In this document: positions 45,429 to 59,754 of the stretch, one piece after another
How positions within the stretch are numbered: position 1 is the stretch's first letter
How the letters are laid out: every line of letters begins with the position of its first letter
Source of the DNA: Nymphaea colorata
Taxonomy: Eukaryota > Streptophyta > Magnoliopsida > Nymphaeales > Nymphaeaceae
Length of the DNA: 64,000 nt
Direction: 5' to 3'
Assembly (NCBI RefSeq): GCF_008831285.2
Contig: NC_045140.1
Span: 8,864,505-8,928,504, forward strand
Position numbers and translations under genes: made by a program
Notes under the pieces: model-generated
The model's input: only the letters and a program-made list of their open reading frames with translations
Told to the model about the DNA's origin: nothing
The model's database searches: none

Positions 45429-45849
45429 TTTTCTTGTCAATATATAACAAACTCAAAGTTGAGTCAAGGCAGCTGCATATGAAAGAAGCAGTTCATCAAG
45501 GGAATCCTATATTTTCTTTTTTCTCAGTGACAAGATGGGAACATGCTCTCCTTCTAGGTCCGCACATTTCAGATTTCAGGCCATTTTGACATGAATACTG
45601 GTTTAGATGAAATTGTTAGAACACCCTCCGGGTTTTGGTGAAGGATAGTTTCTGGTCATCTTTTTATTTGTCCATCATTCCATTGCCAACCACACTCCTA
45701 TGCTTTTTAGGGTCCGTTCTGTAATTATTAATTTTCAGGTCCAGTTTTATTTCCTAATAATGGGAAATCATTTAAGCACCTGCTTATCTGTTAGGTTCTT
45801 AATGTTTAAACTTCATAACACCAACCTTTCTTCTTTTTTTTTTTTGTAG

Positions 45850-45993
45850 GATTTCGTGATAGACAAAACAACGGGTTTTCAGAAGACTGTAAAGACTCAA
45901 GTGAGAAATTGTCTTCTGCTGCTGACAATAAAGCTAAAGTCGATACTGTTAAGCAGCACGCTACTGTCATACAGGAGGCAATTGCAAGTCAAC
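45850..45993 (+). pseudogene. Exon-like block, unknown gene (unit 2)
   Basis: Same 144-bp block as 21365-21508, still open in the same frame (FRDRQNNGFSEDCKDSSEKL ... VDTVKQHATVIQEAIASQ). The donor-like GT after it is mutated (CATATGTGG), so normal splicing would fail. Function unknown. Confidence 0.45.
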
Positions 45994-47574
45994 ATATGTG
46001 GTCTAAATTACTCCAGTATAGAGATATTTCCTCATAGTTACTTCTAACTTGTGATGATATTAGGTTTTCCACATTCTGCTAGTTCTAATAATATACTTCT
46101 TGATGGAGGAACTTGTTTGACTAGTTAGTCAGTCAGTTACTCATTAAATTTTCTTTAATGCTTTATTTTCTCTAAGTTTCACTTGTGCTAGAGAAGAATA
46201 TCAGGATATAATCAATCATTTTCAATTATAACATGCCCTACACACGCACACACACACACACGCACACAGAGGCAGGGGAGAGCGAGAATAGAAACTTCTT
46301 GTTCTAGATTGCTTGGATTAACTTATTAACCATTGATTACCCTTTTAACATATAAGCTTTTTTCCTCCTACCATGATAATGCTCAATTCAGCCGGCCATC
46401 AAAGCGAAGTTAAACTGGAAAATTTGTTTATCGTGATATATTAGGGTGATGTTAGTGAGAAAAAGGGCTTATATACCCTTGCAGAAATATCAACTTCATT
46501 AATTTGTATTAGCCTCTAACAATATCATCAACCGTAACAAAAAATAATGAGTTTATATGATTTTATAAACTAGTTAGCATATGATTTTCATAAACTTTAA
46601 TCGGTGCTACAACTTAGGCACGTCCATTCACAAAATTAGGCATAGCTCATTTTTGGAAGCTAAAAATCTTAATTTTTCTATAACTAACAATTTTTAAAAT
46701 AATTTTGTAGATTTTTTTTAATAAACATGAAATACCGTATGCTTGTTTGTTTCAAAAGGACGAAAACCCTCCCTCTTTCCCATCCCTACAGTCTAAGGCT
46801 GCTTGGAAACTTATTTAGATCTATAGTACACTTGTTTGAAAATGATTCACTCCTGCCACATTATGTAGTCCAGATGAGTAACACCCACAAAATTTGTAGA
46901 TTTTTTTTCTACATGTTCATCGTATTGAAGACCGGGTTCAATAAAATGAAGGTCACTTTGTTTATTCCTTTTCAATTTTTGAAGGTCATCTTCTACATCA
47001 TGGGTTTCAAATACTCATAAAATATGATGTATATATCTATATGTTGATTCACACACTCCAGATATGAGAGTGTGAAGCCATTCATCTTAACCATGATGTA
47101 TATCGAAAAATTTTGATGTATATCATGTAGCAGTTTGAGAATAAGCAAATAGCTGACATCAAAAAGTTGGAAGACTGTTGACATTACCATACTGAAAACC
47201 AAGAATGCAGAGCTTAGGTTCAACCCATATTCACTACATATTTCATATATGTAAAGATAACATGGGATACATATGTCCTTTGTATAACCTTTCATCAACC
47301 ATGATTCAAAGTATCATGGTTGTTTACATTGACTTTAAGGCCCTGTTTGATGCACTGGAAAAATCCTGTGCATCGGTTGAAAAGTGTACGGGGGAGTGAA
47401 ATTTCATCCATTCACCTCACGACGAACCAAACGTCGTGAAATGTCACCCAAAAAACTCATACGATCGGGTGAATTTCACGCAGAAAAAGAGTCCGCCCTT
47501 GCAGGACGCACTTTTTCGCGCAGATATTATTGAGAGCCGATAGGGCTCTCAATTTTTCCCTCGTTTCCCCGTTG

Positions 47575-47735
47575 ACGCCCTTCTACCCCTCTCCTCTCTC
47601 GCTGCCTCTCCACTCTCGCTCTCTCATTTCTCTCCTCTCTCACGGTTCTTTCTTCTCTCATTCTCTTGTTCGTCTCTGCTCTCACTGTTCTCTTGTTGTC
47701 TCATTCCTCACCCATCTCTCTTTACTCTCTCTTCA
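47575..47735. repeat. Pyrimidine-rich tract, unit 3 copy
   Basis: Copy of the CT-rich tract inside the unit 3 Harbinger-like element, nearly identical in layout to unit 2. Confidence 0.8.
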
Positions 47736-48072
47736 TTCGCAGGCCTTCATATGCAATAGGAAATTTTTGTGAATCTCTCACCCATTTGCTCCATTACTCA
47801 GGTATGCCTCTTTTATGTCTTGCAGTTTTTGGAAATTAGCTCAACACTGATGCTAATTCCTAGTTCTTCGGATATAATTTGCATCAGTATTTTGTGATTG
47901 GCCTTTTCTTCTTTTGGCTTGTAATGTTAAATTTGCTAATGTGGTTGCGAATTGCCATCAATTTATGTTGAAGTTGCCTGAAATTCTTCTAAATCCAAGA
48001 CTCAGAAAAATGAAACCAAGATAGCTTGAACTCTTGCTTTGAAAATCCCCATTTTTAACGAACTATGATTAC

Positions 48073-48207
48073 CAAGAAGCTACTGGTCAAGGCTTCTTTA
48101 CACACATATTTGATCTCTTCACAGAAGCATATCAAAAAATGAAAACTTTGAAGGTGTTTATCAGACTATCTCTACTTGGTCTTGCATCCTTGCATGTGAA
48201 CGATTGA
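48073..48207 (+). pseudogene. Exon-like ORF inside Harbinger-like element (unrecognised), unit 3
   Basis: Retains the same 44-codon frame and stop as the unit 1 copy at 4021-4155, with very few changes. Product unknown; probably a captured host exon. Confidence 0.35.
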
Positions 48208-50255
48208 GGGTGATTCTCTATAGGTTGGTTCAATCTCAAACTGAAGGAGTGACTGAGACTGCAGTGTGTTGTCGTCTTTGCACTGATTAAGGGGATCTAA
48301 ATGCACAACATCTAGCTCAAACCAGTAGATTGTTTTGATAAAATCTCTTGTAGTCAAAACTATGTAAGTGAACGAAAACTATTTGATTGCAATCTATTGA
48401 AAATGCTGTGCACCGAATTGCTTCTGGGCTGCAAGGGCCTAATGGTGGCACCAGCAAAAACCGGAGGGAACTTTGGCATCTAATGAACTGTAAAAGGGTT
48501 TGCTGAATGATGGTTTGGAGTAGATAAAGGCCGTCTGCAACACCATGTGATTTTTGGATATTCTGAAGTTCATGTGATTTCAAAGCATCAAAGGCATTCT
48601 GTCCAGTTTTAGAAGGCATTGAGAAAACGAAATTGTGACCCTTAGTTGAAAATCCACTTCCTTTGGATACTACAATTCAGGATCACGAGATTCTCCCTGT
48701 GATCAATCATCTAAACTCTCAGCTATAACTGGTCATCCATGGATGACCAAATTAAGTAGTTGGTTCCTTTTATTTCCTTTTCTTCAAGGCTGGTTGCTTT
48801 CTCCCAATGAAGTGTTAACAGGATGGCATTTCTTCAGTCAATTGTACATCAATTCAAAATCAAGTTCTGCTTTTTGAGTAAACTGGCCATGTGCCAATCC
48901 AGCCAGGTCATATGATTCTTTAACTGACCTTTTTATTCTTTAACTGACCTTTTCTGTTGTTGGATGAAGTTAATTTTGTTATTGATCATCTTTGCTAACT
49001 TTTTATTCTCTTAACTGACATGGATTGGTTATGCATCTCCGTGAGTATGAAGAACTTGCTGAAGATGGTAATCAGTTCTCTGCTTTGTCCTTACATTTTC
49101 CCCTTTGGTGGCTCTCATTTTAATCTTCACATGCTTTTGTATTAGAATTGGTGAGAAGAAGATTCTTCATTATGTTCTTTAACTTTGTCTCTCAACTTGT
49201 TTCAACAAGTGCCAGTCTCATATATTTTACCCTGTGCACCAAACGCAGTTAATTTTACCCTACAAAAAACTACCATGTGCATCAAACAGGGTTAATTTTG
49301 CCACGTTAAATTCTTCCCTGCCATCAAACGGGGCCTAACAGTAGGGTTAATATGCAAATGTTTGTATACCTTCAGTTATGTCTTCATATCCTCTCCATGT
49401 GTGTTTGCCTTCAATGTTGTTCTCACAATCATGTAATTGTTCAACTTTTTCTCTCAATTGCAATATCTATTCTTGTGAAATGTCTAGTTCATTAATAAAA
49501 AACTGCACATTATCTTTTTTCAATAAATAGGAGCCATTTTTGTTGCATAACATCTAAATATGGTAACAAAATCTCTGTGTTCCCTGTAAAAATAACAAAT
49601 AGCGTATTATGAACAATGCCAAACATTGATGTACTGCAAACTAACAATTTAATATATATTGACACATACATAATTTCGACAACCATAAAACAACAGCCCT
49701 GAATTTGGACAATTTTTTACTATAAAATGACAATTCACATTTACATGATAATTTTGATACTTAGAAGAGTGTGCCATTTTCACTAGCTATGGATTTGTTA
49801 CAAGAAGTGATTAATACTAATAACAGCATTACACAACCTAAAAATGATTCATAAAATTCTACAAAACCATTAAGCATGTGCATTTACAAAAATGAAATTG
49901 CAATGATAATAAGCTTTTCTCAAAGTTGAATTGTGGACAACTTGTCCCTCAAATACTACAACAAGAATGACAAGATGAAACTATATTTGCCAAATTAAGC
50001 TCCATCATGACACAACAGTGTGCTTTTAAGGCAGATCACCCATGATATCCAACGTGCCTTCAAGACATATATGCAAGTGAAAACATCCCTTTTCCTCTAC
50101 GTTTCTCTTCTCTTATAAATTAATCCTCTCGATATGGCCCAAGCCTAATATTCATGCCTTGGTCACGTGAACTTATTCAAGTACAAACGTATGCACATGT
50201 GTTTGTTTTGCTGATTTATATGGCAGTTCCAGCAACCATTCGCTATGTCACCTGA

Positions 50256-53200
50256 ATGCGGGGTGCGGGCGCCGGCGCGGCACATCTCAAAAAATTTTGG
50301 TGCGGCAGTGCAGCGAGAGTATGTTATTATATAATATATGACAAAAAATTGTCTATAAACCACAAAATTATTAAATAACAAGATGAAAATTGCAATTTGT
50401 TAATCATGATATCATTATCAATCATCAATTCAACATTCAACAAGAAATATACTCTAGTTGTGAGATCACAGAATCACAGTTCATACAGTCATACTTCATA
50501 GTCCTTACATCAATACATATTACATCATCAATCAGAGTTGCGTTCCACTTCCACTTCCACCAATATCTTAATTTTCTTGAATATTTTCAATGATATCATC
50601 ATCATCAAAGGCCTCAGGAGGAGCAATAGGATCAGAAAAATCCATGTTAACAGTATATATATTGTGTTCTCCTTCGAAATCAAATTCATTTGGATTTACA
50701 TCCTAATATTCAGATGACCAAAAACTACATTTTATTAAAGACAAAAGTTAAACAATAAAAAATATGTACCAAAAAAATATAGAAAATCTAATACCACAAA
50801 AGAAATTGGGTAAAACAAAACAACCTAATAAAGAAATCCCTGTATTCATTTTCTTTCCTTGAAAGAAGATGCAAATTATAATGCACATAAACCAAGTCCT
50901 CTTCACGTTGGCTAGTGAGCTTTTTCCTTTTAATGTTGTGTATATGCCCATATATGCTCCAATTTCTTTCACAACACGATGATGTAACAGGTTGTGATAG
51001 TAACTTCGAAACAAGCTTATGAAGCATGGGCATTTCTGATCCTTAAGACGCCCACCGATCGAAAGAACTCAAGTCATCATCTTCTCTTGCATCTGCTGCG
51101 TGTTCTAAACTAAAATCTCCTAAAGAAAACTTGTTATATTCACAAATAGCATCTCCTCTTGCATAAGAATCTGTAAAAAGTCAGTCCATACATGACATTC
51201 TTTGAGCATTTAATTCATTATCTAGATTTGGAGTAACATGTCTTGGAGCTCCTTCAATCCATTTTTTACTCTAATATTTGGGATTTAAAGAACGAGCCAC
51301 ACAATGCAAGGGAATATTGATTTTATCTCATCTTTCAACTAATATTGTACTTATGCGATCAAAGAACTCTGAATTATCAAGTACAATATCATTTTTTTTC
51401 TTTCTTAAAAACTATACATTGAATTTGTTCAATCATATCGTCCCACATTGCGTACAGTTTATGAAGCATATGATCATCTTTATCAACAGCTCTCAACATG
51501 CACCGAATTGGCTCTGTCAAATCTAAAAAAATATGCAATTTTATCCCACCATTTATCTTCAACAGTAAGGTTTTTAATACTTTGAGCTTTAACCTTATCT
51601 TCAACCTGATAAAAGTTCCACTCTCAAATAAACACCACTTGAATAGGTGCATCTCACACTTTTTGAATTCTTTCCAACATGAAAATTATTGAAGCAAATC
51701 GTGTCTCTGCAAACTCTAACAATCTCAAATCAGAAAAACTACTACAAAGAGCCAATGCATGTTGTTGATTAACGATGAAATTTCTAATGTTTCTTACATC
51801 TTTTTCAATCTCTTGAATCCATGAAAATAGCTCATGTCCCTTAGGATCTACATCTTGACTTGAAGGATAGCATATGTCCTTCAGTGCTAAATTTAAAGTA
51901 CGTGCAACACATGGAGTCCAAAAAATATGTGAAAAATCATACCTCAATCTAACTCCAGCACTTTTGCATAAAGCAGCATTGTCTGTACTGAGCTACACCA
52001 CTTTATCAGAACCAACCTCCTTGGTAGCTTCTACAAATAATTGTTTCAAATATCCAGGATCTTTATATTCTCCAGATGCATCAACTGCCTTCAAAAATAT
52101 TGGTTCACCATGTGCAATGACAATAAAATTAATTAGTGGACGTCTTTCAATATCTGTCCATCCATCAGAAACAATTGATACCCCAGCCATGTTCCATTTA
52201 AACTTTTTTCTTTCTAAACTTTGTTCAACCTCATTTTTTTCATCATGAAGAAGTGATGTGTGCAACCTTTCTGAACCGAAAGGTATATATCCTGATAATT
52301 TGCTATTTGCAAGTATAGTACAAGCCTTCTTCCGAAATGGAAAACTTAGCAATCACTTTATCTATTTCTACTCTTCCGCAAGAATGAAAACATGTCTCTA
52401 TAGTCTTCCTTTATCTATAAGAACTCTTAAGATTTGTCACAATAATAATTGTTTTCTTCTTGTTGTGGATTGCATCAGCACGATCTTGCAACCTCTTGAA
52501 CTCTCGAACTTTTTCTGTAGAAATTTTTTTACATCCTTGAATTCCATGACAGACAACGTCAACAAATGTGCCTTAATTCTTGTGTAAAATCCTACAAATG
52601 TACCTTGACAATATTTGCATACAAAATACACATTTCCACCGCCACTGCCTACATCTTTAGTGACTGCTTTCATTTCTTTCCATAGTGGTTGTTCTTCAAA
52701 TGCAAATGCTTCACCAGGTAGTGTAGAAGACTTTGAAACATCACCTTCATCTACATTCACAATACGTGAAGAACTTATCACAAGAGAATCTGAAACAACT
52801 TCTTTTCATTTTGTTCTGTTTGCCATCTTTTATGGCTTTACCTTCAAAAAATTCAGTCTAACCAAAGAACCAAAACCCAAAAAAATCTAGTCTAACTAAA
52901 ATAACATGGTCATGATCATGATAAAGAGATTCCAAAATCAACCCAACAACTTACCGAATGAATCCAGCAGCTAACAAAGACAAAGAAGCCACACAAGTAG
53001 CAAGTAGGTAAACGTGATCAGGTGGAACCAACTACCAATGCAGCCGAAGCAACTATAGAGCCACCAACGTTACATCCGAAGGTGAACACCATGTCCTAAG
53101 TTGTAAAACTCTGAAATTATTGATCATCTACATCTCAAATTATTCCAAAACGACCAATTTTCTCAAGTGTGCCGATCAATAAAACTGCCAAGAATCCAAA

Positions 53201-54245
53201 ACCAAGATACAAGAACTTATGCTGGAATGAAAATATACATATATATAGAGAATCCCATTTTTGCATTCCCTGCGCAACCCTTCAATTCCCCCCTTTGATC
53301 CTTTCCTTTCTTCTGCCTCTATGCATGTCATTTTTACATTTTAATTTGTTCTTGTTTGTTGTTTTTACGAGAGACTTATTTCCTGTCTACAAAAACAGAG
53401 CTGATTTTCTTTGTAAAATAAAACCAGGTGTATACTAAAATACAGAATATACTAGAATCGCAAGGATTGATCTACAGAAGTCAGAAAAACGCTTTCTAAT
53501 AGTCTAATAGAATGACTAACCTGAGGCTGGGTTGCCGGCTGTGGGAACAAACGACAAAGGAGTTGATGGCAAGCCACTGTTCGACTTTGGCCGGTGGTGG
53601 GATAGAGATAGGTGGATTGAACCAGACGCTGACAATAGAGAACCAGACGCTTACAATAGAAAACGAGAAAACCTAAAAATGAGAAAAAAAAGTGAGAACC
53701 AGACCAAACGAGAAAACCCGAAATTTCAAATATGCAAATGCAACACCATTCTCGATACAGAAAACCGGGAGAGGGAGAGTGGGCAAGAGAGATTGCTACT
53801 TACCCTGAATGGAGGTCACCCTACCCTGTAGGCTGCAATCGATGACTTCGCCGGCTCCACCCAATTTGACTTTGCCGGCTGCACCCAATTTGACGCATAG
53901 AAGAGGGACGAAGAAGAAGAAGGGACGAAGAGGGATGATGGTTGAGGAAGAGGGAAGAAGAAGGGACGAAGAGGGAAAGGTCGAAAAAGAGGTACGAAGA
54001 AGGGGTGATCATTGACTTTGTTAAAAACTTAAAAATTAAAAAAAAAACCCTAAAAATTAGACCAAAGTAGACTTTCTTGCCTTTGACCGCACCCGACTCG
54101 GGTCAAACGTGAATCAGATGCGCGTCTGAAAAAGACGATTTTAGCCGGGTGCGGCTGATTGCACCCGACTCTTGTTTGACCCGTTTGGGTGCACAGTGGG
54201 GCGGAGCCGTACCCGCATCATGTCGACGTGGGTGCGAGACCAAAA
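50256..54245 (-). mobile_element. hAT transposon, unit 3 copy
   Basis: Same element as 30663-34810. Left GC-rich terminus near 50256 (ATGCGGGGTGCGGGCGCC). Right GC-rich region near 54150-54240 with GTGCGGCTGATTGCACCC palindromic pieces. The first subterminal stem is decayed here. Small private deletions are visible (for example near 52340 within the transposase). Confidence 0.65.
50790..52826 (-). pseudogene. hAT transposase pseudogene, unit 3
   Basis: ATG at 52826; BED finger in the 52781-52437 frame; DUF659 N-part in 52352-51993, including GVSIVSDGWTDIERRPLINF, which unit 1 and unit 2 retain only in damaged form; TPCVARTLNLALKDI at about 51890; C-terminal hATC block at 51033-50788 with CERNWSIYGHIHNIKRKKLT. 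This copy keeps the canonical CERNWS of hATC. Frames are interrupted by a stop near 51990 and several frameshifts, so it is dead. Confidence 0.85.
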
Positions 54246-54874
54246 GTCGCTCACCCAGGTTTCATTGTCCATTCCTTTCCATTTAACATGCAAGAGCAGG
54301 AAGACAAAACATGACACGTTAAACAATATAACATTCTTTCAATGTGCATAAAAAACTAAATGAAAAGTTAATTGAACATACACTCTTAAGTGAATAACTA
54401 TGCACCAAGGGTGTCGATAGGTCAGGTTTGATCCTAATTCTCTACCAGCATAAGTCCTGTGCACCATAATTCATACAAATTATTCAGAAAGTCTTTATAT
54501 AACTATGCACCATAATTCCTACAAATTATTCAGAAAGAGCAAGCAAGACTGAGTAGAGGCCCAATCAGATTCCTTGTCCCATTCTACTGGACTCATAGAG
54601 TGATGGTAAATGTCTTGTTCAGATTTTCTTGAGTGCCCTATTCAACTCCGATTAGAAAAAAAGTAGTGTATGCCAAGAGAAATAATAAAAGGCTACATAA
54701 GGACTTCCTGCATATGGGGACAAATAACCTACGCTCACAACTATGACAGGTTTATCTAAGCTGATATGTCAGAAAAGACTTCCCATTTACCTATTCTTAT
54801 GGTGTCTTTCTACATAATTTTTTATGTCCAGCAAATTATAAACGCTAAGAATTCATTAGATGTTAATCCATGAA

Positions 54875-55150
54875 CAACAATTGGTGCTTTCGCTGTAAAA
54901 CTGAATAGGGAAAAGTATTTGGTAAATTAACATTTAAACACATCCAATTCCATCCTCAAAAGTTGCCATCACAAGAAATGGCATTACACCTGCTACATAT
55001 TTTGCAACTTTATCATTGCTGAATGCGTAGCCCCATATACCATGTTTTAAAATTATGGTCATGGTGACAACTACAACCTCCGACTGCTATATGTGCAGCT
55101 GAGGCCTTGCAGATCCAAGCTCATTTGCAGCTCTTGTGCTGGAAGCATAC
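54875..55150 (-). pseudogene. MATE efflux carrier fragment, unit 3
   Basis: Same MATE exon with acceptor near 55150, the STRVANELG-type signature (VAAELGSARPQ form) and the GIWGYAF / KYVAGVMPFLAMATFE block in a shifted frame. Non-functional fragment. Confidence 0.7.
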
Positions 55151-56379
55151 CTGTGATCATCATTTGTTCACCCAGAGTTCATTGACTTGTTACTGTTATT
55201 GGCAGTAGCAAGAACTTTATAGCTTGGAGAAAGCCACTGACCAGACTCGTTGGACTTTAAGATGCTTTCCATCCTCTGCCATCCTGCCTCCAACCATGGC
55301 TGCTGCATTCTTTTAGAGTCAAGAAGACGTCGGCTTCCCTTTTCAAAAGTCTATTCAATTAGAAAGAATTGAGATATTCAGCCTATCATCTCACATTAAT
55401 TCAGAAACTAAGCAACAAATATGGAAACATATTGTGAATTTCATGAATTTAGGATTCTTCATTACATGAAAATCCAAGATATGACGTGATCTAACTAGGG
55501 TGCAATCATCAAAGCAAGTTTTTAATGTTCAAAAGAATTCAAGTATTGAAAAGATGAACACAAAATGGATTCAGTGAAATTGAATCAGTCACGGAAAGGC
55601 CTAACTCGTAATGGCAGGTATGGGTTCTGCATTAGGTGCCATGGCCTCCTAAGTCGTCTGTTCACAATTACTGGATTCTATACACCTTCATATACACATA
55701 GCTTGCCATATTTGACTATCAAACATAGACAAACTCTGATGTAAAGAGGCGTCACATTTTCACAATTCTCAAATTTTAAATATGTTTCTATATTCCACTT
55801 AACATCTTAGTGGATAAGAAGGAATAAACCACCAGCTCATACTTCCTGGCAAACACTATTCCGGATACATGTGGAATCACTTTTTCAGCACTATGTGAAA
55901 ACATATTACCTACTAATTGTATCACAACTCATATCCTAGATGAAGAAAAGAAAAATGAAAAGGTATTTACTTTATATATTTGAAAGCATTATCAAATCGA
56001 TAATCCGAACATCACATTTGTTAACCACAAGAAGAAACAAACTACGTTATCTGGACACCCAAAATTTTCACAAACGAACTATAATATTTTCCCACACCGT
56101 AAAGAACATCATTTTTTTAGTTTTATCCATATATTGTCATTCTTTCATCTACCGAAGTCCAAAGTCTAGTTCAAACCGTGACTCAACCTCCACATCCCGA
56201 GGATTAGAATCCAACATCCAAAATTCATCTTTCACATTCAAACTAGATTCCAAATCTCTGCCTCAATATCCATTTTTTATCAAAATCCAAACTCTAGATT
56301 CACTTCAGGTTCAAAATAAGGCCGAAATTTCACTTCTATATCTATTTCAAAAACTTCAGATATCAATACATTTTCTAGA

Positions 56380-56880
56380 TCCCGTTCAGATCCAAATCCA
56401 ACTTTCCAGTTTGGATACAAACTATCACTTTTGGATCCATCCGGATCCAAACTATCACTTTCCGATCCATTTGGATCCAAAACTATTACTTTCAGATACA
56501 ATCCGCATCCAAACTAATACTTTTCGCTCCATTAAGATCGAAAATATTACTTTTAGTTCCATTTTGATCTAAGCTATCATTTTCAGATTCATTCAGATCC
56601 AAAGTAACACTATCGGATCCTTCTGGGTCCATCCAACCGTTACTTTAGGATCAATTTGAATCCAAGATATCACTTTTGGATCCATACAGATCCAAAATAT
56701 CACGTTTGGATCCGTTCAGATCCAAAATGTCACTTTCAGATCCATTTTGATCCAATATACCACTTTCAGTTCCATTTCCATGCAAAGCATCATTGTCGGA
56801 TCTATCTGGGTCCAAACTATCTGTTTTGGATCCCAAATTCCATCCAGATCTAAATAATCACATTTAGATCCAAAACCCAA
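56380..56880. repeat. 30-bp GATCCA minisatellite, unit 3
   Basis: About 16 copies, with some shortened units (near 56635). The upstream part is fused in frame with a plus-strand ORF (55940-56572, 210 codons), which is open only because of the 30-bp period. Confidence 0.85.
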
Positions 56881-57254
56881 AATACAGAACCAAAACTAGT
56901 AATCCAAATACAAAAATTTCATTTCTGATCTCATCGATTGCTAAATTTAATGCATCATGGAAATTCCATAGGTTGCCCTTTATTTTCATTTTCAAAATGA
57001 CATTGGTTTTATTTCAAATGTCAAAAACATTTAATTTCCTAAAATACCTCCAATATTCCCTTTATTCTTTCGAAACTACCTAAGTTTAAACAAAAATCAA
57101 AAGAAGGCATGGTGACTCCTCATAGCTGTCTCAGGCTTCATTTGACCATGCGCTGATCTCACCATCAGTTGGGAATGCATCATGAAACTATCCCAAAATT
57201 AAGGTAGATTAATGGACCACTAAGACTCATAGTTTCATGAATGTGACACTTTCG

Positions 57255-59045
57255 TAGTGTTACTTTATCCAAACACCACCTTATAGACCAGCTATTGAAA
57301 TTTCCATCCCCACCATTTTTAAAGTCCATCCCTACCCCATAAGGTGGATTACCATGTTAAGATCCTAACATGGTAACTCTACCACAGATCTCACTCCTAC
57401 CCGATTCCTATATAGCATAAAACCTAACCAATAGGAGATTGCAATGAATTAGGGATATATAATTAGTTATATGGTTTCTATGAGGGGCCAACCATACTAA
57501 AAGCCAAGTATAATAACTTAATTAATGAACATTGTGGATATTTAACATAACTAATGGTAGAGTACAGTCTGTCCATGGAATTTAATGTGATCAACCAGAT
57601 AGGTGAAGGAGTGCAAACCTAAACGGGAAGCCGAAGAACAAAAGAAAAGTCATAATAGAATCAAAAGCTTGCTGCATTATCTTCTTTTCCTCCCCCTCCA
57701 AGGATTTTTCATTTGCTGATCGTTCACAAGTCGAATAATGCTCACCACCATTAACTTTTTAGGTAAAGAAAGCGTATGATCCATATGCCAACAAGCTCAT
57801 ATACCAAATTAGTGAAGAAACAACTAAGAGGGCCACAAAGACTTGCCTTGAAAAAGCACAGCCGCTGAACATATTTTTCAATAGGTTAAGTCTGTTTGCT
57901 ATTCTTTGGGGTTGGTTGACTTTAGACAAAGCTGGTTCAGGACAAATTTCACTTGGATAGCTTATCTCTATTTTGAGGCACATCCCCTTAAATGGATGTT
58001 GTTAAACCCGAATTAAATTAGTGAGTGGGCATACCTTGTATTATCATAACATTTTTCAGTAAGCACGATGTGATGTGGGAAAAGACACTTAAAAAGCTGG
58101 CTTGGAAATCCGCTACCTTTCCTTTTCTATTCAGGTGATACTCAATTACTTAAAACGTAAGGACGAATAATCCACTGGGCATTTTAAAGAATGGATTACG
58201 AGCTGAACGGAAAAAGAAAGGTAGAGGATTTCCAAAGCCAGCTTTCTAAGTGCCTTTCCCCATATAAAAATGTTATTTTTTATAAGTATGCCCATGACTT
58301 CAATTAATTCGGGTTTACTAATCAAAACCATTTAAAGACTAATGGGATGTGCTTCAAAATAGCGATGAATTGTGAAAATGAAATTTGTAGTGAACCAGTT
58401 TTAATACAGTCAACTTGCCAAAAAAACAGGACTGAACCTATTGAAAAATATGTACAGTGGCCAAGTTTCTTCAACGCGAGTCTCGTAATCAACCGTTTTG
58501 GTTGTTCTTTCACTAATTAGGCGTACGAACTTGTTGGCATATGAATCATACGCCTCTTTTACCTAAAGAGTTAATGGTGGTGAGCTTTCAAGGGGGAGAA
58601 AAAGAGGAAAAAACAGCAAGCTTTTGATTCTATTATAACTCAGCTTATCTCCTTCAGCATGCCGCCTCGGTTTTCACTTCTGTCCACTATGGTTTATTAC
58701 GAGCGATCCCATTTAAATCTCTCTCAGACACAGACACTGCTCTACTGTTAGTTCTGTTAAATATTTATGAAGTTCACAACGTTATTGTACGGATTTTTAG
58801 TATGGCCGGACCCCACAGGAAATAACAATACTGATTATATATCCAGAATTCATTGCAATGTCCTCTAGTGTTTAGGTTTCCTGTATATATGAATCAACCG
58901 AGGAGTGAGATCTGCAGTAGAGTCACCAAATAAGGAATTAACAGTAATCCACCTTGAGTTATGTGTAAGGATGAAATTTAAAAGAGGTGGGGATGGAACT
59001 ATCAGTAACTGCTACTACAAGGGCCAGGTGTAGCAATGTTCCATA
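57255..59045. repeat. Fold-back element 1, full length (unit 3)
   Basis: Same structure as at 37665-39455, axis near 58150, arms about 880 bp. Outer words: TCCATCCCC at 57303 and GGGGATGGA at 58989. Both arm-encoded frames are present (57983-57759 minus; the right-arm frame is now split by stops). It is full length, as in unit 2. Confidence 0.85.
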
Positions 59046-59754
59046 CCGGGAGGAAGCCATAAAAGGAAGGGCAGGATTATGATAGTGTAATGGAAAACAG
59101 CATTGATGATTAACTTCAATCGGTATATTTTCTTGCAATTACTTCAGAATAGCTACCTGAAGAGAAATATTGGTTGGTATAACGTGCCTTGTTTGAGTAT
59201 AATGGGCCACTAAAGAATAGGCATATTCTTTACTTGAGAACTTGTTTACCAATATTAAAATACATTGAATATTGACTCCTTATAGGACACTAGAACTGTA
59301 GAGTTTTACTTCTCCTTCTATTCTATATAGATTCATGGCCACATCATCTGCATCAACTTTTTTGAAGAGGAGAAAGGAGAAAATAACTTTCAGGTTTCGA
59401 GAGAAACACACTAATTACATTTTCAATATGGTATTTGATGATGTTTAAGGCTATTCTAGAAGTGCGGTATGTATGTAATTATCAAGGTCATGCTCTAATG
59501 TCTCCCTCCCACCTGCTTGCAAAAGTTTTGATCAGCCGGGGGTGAAGCTGACAGAAAATTCTGGCTGAAGGATGCTAGTTGGAAATTTTAAATTTGTAAA
59601 GGGTGTCGATATGTAGATGAGAAAAATGACCTTGAAGTACCAACATGCAAATAAACACTTTTTGTGGGTCTGCGCGGGCAAATGCCCAAACATCCCCACA
59701 CCAGACTCCACCCCTGATCTAATCCCCTCTTGTGGACAAGTTGTGCAAAACTAG

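Larger units (their letters stand above)
22293..47060 (+). repeat. Tandem segmental duplication, unit 2
   Basis: This is the longest unit. It is a second head-to-tail copy of unit 1 and is enlarged by the copia A insertion at 24603-29745. It keeps the full fold-back element, the hAT transposase C-terminal half and the copia B relic with its 5-prime LTR and primer-binding site. Fine structure (for example the extra roughly 85 bp near 23005-23080 and the short extra piece near 23935-23975) is shared with unit 3 and absent from unit 1. Confidence 0.9.
47339..49335. mobile_element. PIF/Harbinger-like non-autonomous element, unit 3 copy
   Basis: This is the best-preserved termini pair: GGCCCTGTTTGATGCACTGG on the left and CCCTGCCATCAAACGGGGCC on the right, with TAA at 47336-47338 and 49336-49338. 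About 2.0 kb long, no transposase. A small local duplication (TTTTTATTCTTTAACTGACC theme near 48925-48955) is private to this copy. Confidence 0.75.
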
